From contig OX485805.1 in the NCBI GenBank assembly GCA_950295325.1, forward strand, positions 46,588,758 through 46,652,757: a DNA stretch of 64,000 bases, in the 5' to 3' direction. Both the position numbers and the translations under genes were made by a program. Position 1 is the stretch's first letter. Each line of letters starts with the position of its first letter. This document shows positions 59,901 through 64,000 of the stretch, piece after piece. The notes under the pieces were generated by a model, which saw nothing but the letters and a program-made list of their open reading frames with translations, was not told the DNA's origin and did no database searches. This DNA is from Polytrichum commune. Lineage: Eukaryota > Streptophyta > Polytrichopsida > Polytrichales > Polytrichaceae.

Positions 59901-62648
59901 GCACTGCAACATGATGTAAGTTCCTGCCAATCTTTGTACAGACAGACTGTATATTGACTTTTGAACACAAAGTGAGTTAAGACTTATTTGAGCCACTTAG
60001 GGGCTGTTTAAACTATGGATCATGAAGTCATCCCAAGGCTTTGTAATTCTGGCTGTTGAACTTGTCCCATGCAGGACCACTTCGGTTAACACTGAGGAAA
60101 AAATGTCAGAGTGACCATGAAGTTCAAGGTTTCAAAAGACATCATTTAAGTCTTACATTATCCACTGACATGGATAATGTTCCAATAGAAAAAGGCAAGG
60201 GTCCATGGCAGAGAAATATTGTTACATTAAATTTTTTAATGAATTGCCATTTGAAAACTCATAATTGCCAATTCAAGAAATGTTCATGAGGTGATGTGAT
60301 CTCTGTTTGTACAGACAGACTGTTTTTTTGACTTTTGAGCACAAAGTGACTTAATTAAGGAGCCACTTAATTGCTCCGAATTTGCTTCTAGGTGACGCTT
60401 CTTACTCGGACCTTGGGAATTCACAATCACCAATCCATAAATGCTCACAACGTGATTTGATTTCTGTTTGTACAGAGAGACTGTTTTTTTACTTTTGAAT
60501 TGGTTGACCCACTTAATTGCTTAAGTAGGGGAAGCTTCTTACTCAGACCTTGGAATTCACAATCACCAACTGACAAATGCTCACAACACGATTTGACTCT
60601 GTAATTTCTACACACAGATGATTGTTTTTCACTTCTGAGCAAAGTGGGTTAATTGAGCGACTTATAATGCTCCGGATTAGTCAGGCGAAGCTTAATATTA
60701 GTCAGACCTTTGGAATTTACAATCACCAATTCAGAAAATGCTGACAACATGCTTTGATTCCTACCAACTTACTTCGGGTGATGTTTTTCCATGATGATGC
60801 GCCAACTCTGTTTCGTACAAACAGATTGTTTCTTTTCATTTGAGACAAATGCGTAGTAATAAGTTGAGTCACTCAATTGTTCCGAATGATTTACCTGGTT
60901 GCTGAAGAAAATGCGCCCCCCATGGAGATTGGTGTTGTACACCCAGGACTCGGCTACGAAGCTGGTGACTTTACCATCCGGTGTCTGGATGGCGAACGCT
61001 TGCAGCAGAAACTCGTGGACGTGGCGGTTTTTGACGATGATGGCCCCCGGAGTGCCGAAGTCCTTGGGCACCTTGAAGTCCATTTTGAACTTAAAGTTCT
61101 CGGGGACCAGCACGTCGGCGGTGGTAACCCAGTTTTGGATCGCCACTTCGGAGCTCACCGCTCCCTTCCCGGTCTCTGATTCCCAGGCATCCAAAGTCAT
61201 CATCATCATCATCAATGCCCAAACATCAATCCCAGAAATGAGATTTAGACATGAACCCGTGATCTTCACTTTTAAAATTCACGATCACCATTTGAGAAAT
61301 GGTCCGGACGCCAACAATAAAATTTGTGTTTGGCAATGCAGGTTAAGAACTTTGTTATCGACATATAAATTCGCTGCAGGCATGATATTTTTCTGAGGTT
61401 TCTCTTGGTGTATCTTGCTATCCTTGATTAATTTTGTAGTTTCCGAAGCAAAAAAATTGTTGGAGATATTATATGGTCGGAGTTTTTTCTCGGTAGATGC
61501 TTGGTATGCTTGATTCCTTTCTCTAGACTTTGAAAAACATGGTGCAAGATTTCCCTATTTCCATAGTCTTTTACGGGGTGCTCTTGATCCGAGATTGACG
61601 CATTTTCCCTCCGGATTTTCTGATGTTAAATGGTACATTTATAATGTTACATTGACAATATCATATAGTATCTAGAGAAGCAGGTGCTCCACAGGTGAAG
61701 CTGGCACTCCGACCTTGGAATCACCAATCCAGACATCCACCGGACGCAATGATCCTAAGATACTACTGTACGACTCCAAAACCTTCGTTCATGTTGAAGC
61801 ATCTTCAAATTATTATGTTTCCGAAACGCAAATCTGTTGCAGATATGGTCTAATCTTTTCCGAAGTTTTCTGAGTAACCAATGAACAAAAAGGGCATTAG
61901 TAATTTTTGCACTACCTGCGACCTTGGAATTCACGAGCACCAATCCACAGATGCACGGCTCCAGACGCCATGCGGAGAAGATACTTGGAAGTTACTCTCA
62001 AAATCTTCGTTCATGCAGATTAACTTTGTTTCCGAAACTCAGATTTCGAGCTTCTCCGAGCATGTTCTGCTATGATAGTGAACATATTTTGCTATGTACG
62101 GTACACTGTTTGTCATCAGGGTAGTAGAGAGGGAAAAAAGTGGATTGTTTTGAAGGACTTAATAATATTTCGATCGGAAGCTTACTTGGGTCGATGGTGG
62201 TGCCAACCAGCTGCACAGTAACATGTTGTCCCAAAACCTCGGCGAGATCGTCTCCGCTATCCGCAATGAGGTCCGTCAAATCCAACACCAGGAGTTTCTT
62301 CTGGATGATAATTTCAGCCTTCAAGTGCACAAAATCATCTTCAGAACCCGCCCTAGCCGGCAACAGATCGTGAGCAATCTTCTCCACCTTCTGAGTTATG
62401 TCACTGATCCCAGTCGTGGTCGTCACCACCAAATTGTTCACCGACTTCGCCCACGATGGAGCCGTTCCCTGCGGGTTGGCTTGCTGTGGAATCACAGATT
62501 GCTGCCTCGACAACGGCAAGTCACGCGAAAACAAAAGAATCTGGTCACGCTTCGACATGGAGTACCCACGGGTTTGTTGCGGTACTTGCACCGTGGGTAC
62601 CTTGCTTCCTGTCTCCAACACCTGCGTTGGTCCCATCGGAACCGCCAT
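53929..62648 (-). CDS. LOX: Lipoxygenase, complete, 963 aa, 13-LOX-type residues
   Basis: Ten exons on the minus strand: 62648-62186, 61175-60895, 59806-59566, 58893-58513, 58332-58247, 58133-58026, 57559-57249, 56814-56548, 55418-54851, 54114-53929. All introns are GT-AG, phases agree and the total is 964 codons with stop. The enzyme adds O2 to polyunsaturated fatty acids, the first step of oxylipin and jasmonate-type synthesis. Residues 1 to about 100 have no domain and could be a plastid leader. About 105-250 form the PLAT domain ([14 protein letters not shown]). After that come DYDTYNDLG (286-294) and YPRRVRTGR (315-323). Iron ligands: His623 and His628 ([12 protein letters not shown]), His815 and Asn819 (HHAAVNFGQ), C-terminal Ile963 (GVPNSVSI). 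Thr680-Phe681 fits 13-lipoxygenases, Ala666 fits S-stereospecificity, and Arg713 precedes GMAV. The start at 62648 (GCAATGGCG) is preferred; TTTGCAG just upstream suggests a 5'UTR intron. No broken frame was seen. Most introns carry local repeats. Confidence 0.95.
54150..54780 (+). repeat. Three-copy tandem array in LOX intron 9
   Basis: Units of about 170-240 bp begin near 54170, 54370 and 54617. Each has, in order, a CATAGCA.GAC.TCC.ATTG block, CAAG..AACA, ACAGAGCCCTGTCAATGGGT or a variant, TTGCATTCTATTTCC.GCCAC, AT.A.CACAGGTTTAG and a GGTTTAGGG-type end. The array fills nearly the whole 736-bp intron. Confidence 0.8.
55540..56460 (+). repeat. Tandem array in LOX intron 8
   Basis: Three direct units of roughly 270 bp (from about 55555, 55845 and 56145, the third lacking its start) share CACCTTCATATTCTTGCTGA, ATGGCAAC.CTATCTTCCTT, CATCAGGCGCATTT, GGGTCTCACCCTGAAT and GGGATGGACATGGACAAGGG. 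At 56345-56450 part of the unit recurs in inverted orientation (CTGATTGAGTCAGTTTTAAG, ATGGACAACAAG). Intron length is 1129 bp. Confidence 0.8.
58900..59418 (+). repeat. Short-unit tandem array in LOX intron 3
   Basis: About six degenerate units of 80-100 bp. The core is TTAGAACAAACCTGGAGATG, then CAAACATCCAAAG.GT, TTCTCG.T, and ATGGGTTTAAGATCAACA(T/C)GCACAT. Later units are longer through small insertions. Only the first ~70 and last ~150 bases of the 672-bp intron lack it. Confidence 0.85.
59900..60775 (+). repeat. Tandem array in LOX intron 2
   Basis: Four or five units of about 170-200 bp share TTTGTACAGACAGACTGTTT, GACTTTTGAGCACAAAGTG, GAGCCACTTAATTGCTCCGA, AGGCGAAGCTTC.TACTCAGA, CCTTGGAATTCACAATCACC and AAATGCTCACAACATGATTT. 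The array occupies most of the 1088-bp intron. Confidence 0.85.
61235..62060 (+). repeat. Repeat units in LOX intron 1, related to intron 2
   Basis: Two clearer units (about 61690-61880 and 61890-62080) and one partial unit (about 61265-61330) share CCGACCTTGGAATTCAC, GCACCAATCCACAGATGCA, AAATCTTCGTTCATG and TTTCCGAAACGCA. The GACCTTGGAATTCACNANCACCAAT box is the same as in intron 2, separated by exon 2. Confidence 0.7.
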
Positions 62649-62664
62649 TGCTACCAACTCCCTG

Positions 62665-63090
62665 CAAAACCTCAAAAACCTTCAAAGACGTCTTATTCCG
62701 TCCACCCTGCCAATTGATTGCCCTCACAATGCACTATTGATGTTGATGACCTTCACTCAATAACTTGACTCAAATCGATGATAAGCTGAAAAGTAGACTA
62801 GTTCAACCTCCTCCCCAGACCGTCCCAAACCTCAAAACTTTCTTGTTTTGTTCACCTCGCCATTGCTCCTCACCATGCACTCTTGATGACGGATGGTTAT
62901 ATTACCTTCGTTGAAAATTTCACTCAACTCAATGATAACTTCAAAAGTCTACTCACTTCTGCACCCCTCCTACCTTCCCAAACCTCAAAAAGACCTCTCG
63001 ATGTTCCGTTCTCCCTAACATGCCCTCACCATGCACCCTCGAAGATGATGACCTTCACTCAACTTTAACTTCAAAGGTCTAGTCACTTCG
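62665..63090 (+). repeat. Three-copy tandem array 5' of LOX start
   Basis: Three units of about 120-160 bp (from about 62670, 62828 and 62980) share CCAAACCTCAAAAAC, a T/C-rich stretch, GCCCTCACCATGCACTCTTG, ATGATGACCTTCACTCAA and ACTTCAAAAGTCTA. It starts about 20 bp upstream of the start codon, so it lies in the 5' UTR or a 5'UTR intron. Confidence 0.75.
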
Positions 63091-63268
63091 GCCCTCACTT
63101 CCTTTCATAACTGCTTCCCAAAGTTTCCCAAACCCCAAACTCTTGTTCCCGATCACCCAGCTACCAGTTGCACCCACGTCTCTCCGACACTCCTAACTTC
63201 AATCTCCTTCCACAAACCTCCACATTAAACCTCAAAACCAAAATGGCACTCACCACTCCCACTGGGAG

Positions 63269-63293
63269 CTTCTTCTTCTTCTTCTTCTTCTTC
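63269..63293 (+). repeat. (CTT)8 microsatellite
   Basis: CTT run (GAA on the lipoxygenase coding strand) in the 5' flank. (GAA)n tracts are common in plant 5' regions; no function can be assigned. Confidence 0.85.
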
Positions 63294-63551
63294 ACTCAAA
63301 CTCAAACTCACCCAGTTTCCCACTTCAAAACCATGCACGCATTCACAACTGACACAAAACTCTCTCACTTCTCATCCAACTCACCTGCACAAAACTTAAC
63401 GCTAGATCCACTCCTGCTCCTTTATACAGTCGACCACTTCTCCCAACTCCTGAGTCTTTGGGCCGCACTTCGCTTCAAACTCCAAACCTCCAAAATTTCC
63501 ACTCCTGGATCTTCACTCAACCCAATGCACACAATTCTAGTCTAGCTTCGA

Positions 63552-63560
63552 CTTTATATA
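63552..63560 (-). promoter_or_regulatory. Candidate LOX TATA box
   Basis: TATATAAAG on the minus strand, about 0.9 kb upstream of the lipoxygenase ATG. A second weaker TGTATAAAGG lies at about 63420-63428 in a related sequence context, suggesting the promoter region is itself partly duplicated. If used, the leader would be about 0.8 kb and would probably contain an intron ending at the TTTGCAG by 62662. Inferred from sequence only. Confidence 0.3.
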
Positions 63561-63659
63561 CTGTTGACGTCTCCGCCAAAGCTCGAACCACTTGTAACTT
63601 CTTCTTCGGACCACAATTTAGCTTGGGCAACACGTCGACGCACTCGGATGTGGTCGATA

Positions 63660-64000
63660 GTCATGTAGCCACACTTGCTTAGAAATTGCAGGTACTGTAA
63701 GTCTGACGATCGGAAGTCATGAGGGAGCAGGCGCCGCGTAATTAACTGGATGGCGAATAGATGAGAGCACGTGTAAGGAAGATTGGGAGTCCAACAAAGT
63801 GTAGACCCATCATCATCTTGGTGGCTACTACTTCAGTTATTTCAACACGGCCCTAACTCCGAGATCGGCCATCACAGAACTTATCTATCTTCCTATCGTG
63901 AGGATGGTCCGCGCGATCAATTTACTTTGTCCAAACACGAGAAGAGCGTGATAGGATGACACCGAGCGAGCAGATCGATTGATGGTGAATTCCTCGGCTC
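63660..64000. other. Window edge, no gene assigned
   Basis: GC-richer than most of the window and lacking repeats, as expected near a gene, but no reading frame or domain could be recognised in the 340 bases available. Confidence 0.3.

Noticed and set aside
54797-62717. Plus-strand open frames opposite LOX exons (for example 55151-55531, 58452-58826, 62223-62717)
   Set aside because: They mirror conserved minus-strand exons and are shadows of the lipoxygenase coding sequence.

Overview
The window is nuclear DNA from a land plant. It is AT-rich and gene-poor, has GT-AG introns, and carries many small inverted-repeat transposons and plant-type telomere-like strings (TTTAGGG/CCCTAAA). I cannot name the species. 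A spore plant (bryophyte, lycophyte or fern) is possible but not shown. No rRNA, tRNA or CRISPR array was seen.

One gene can be read completely: a lipoxygenase on the minus strand (53929-62648). It has 10 exons whose phases add up exactly to 963 codons. All five iron ligands are present, together with the Thr-Phe pair typical of 13-lipoxygenases. Its larger introns and its 5' flank are filled with degenerate local tandem repeats, different in each intron except for a box shared by introns 1 and 2. A second probable gene (16185-17810, minus, two exons) encodes an unrecognised membrane protein of about 276-312 residues. Its 5' flank holds a four-fold array of roughly 300-bp units and a smaller array.

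The rest is intergenic or decayed. 0-15 kb holds transposon debris and MITEs. 24-28 kb holds five inverted-repeat or foldback elements, including a hAT-type MITE. 28.6-29.8 kb is a TDP2-like (tyrosyl-DNA phosphodiesterase 2) relic with a frameshift and a lost catalytic histidine. 30-36 kb holds isolated minus-strand exon-like pieces, one of them a protein-kinase N-lobe with a frameshift. 35.9-38.6 kb is an extremely AT-rich block. 38.7-40.3 kb is a broken multi-exon coding-like region with an internal tandem duplication. 44.8-46.2 kb is a 1.385-kb inverted-repeat transposon with an internal 266-bp direct duplication and a foreign-looking insert. 49.4-50.9 kb is the decayed RNase H/C-terminal end of a LINE-like retroelement.

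No new multi-gene system is evident. The most unusual signals are the repeat-expanded introns of the intact lipoxygenase gene, a dispersed MITE family with CTACACTAAATA ends (seven copies), the duplicated-terminus transposon at 45 kb, and the unrecognised membrane-protein gene. Everything here was read by eye; no alignment or database search was run.
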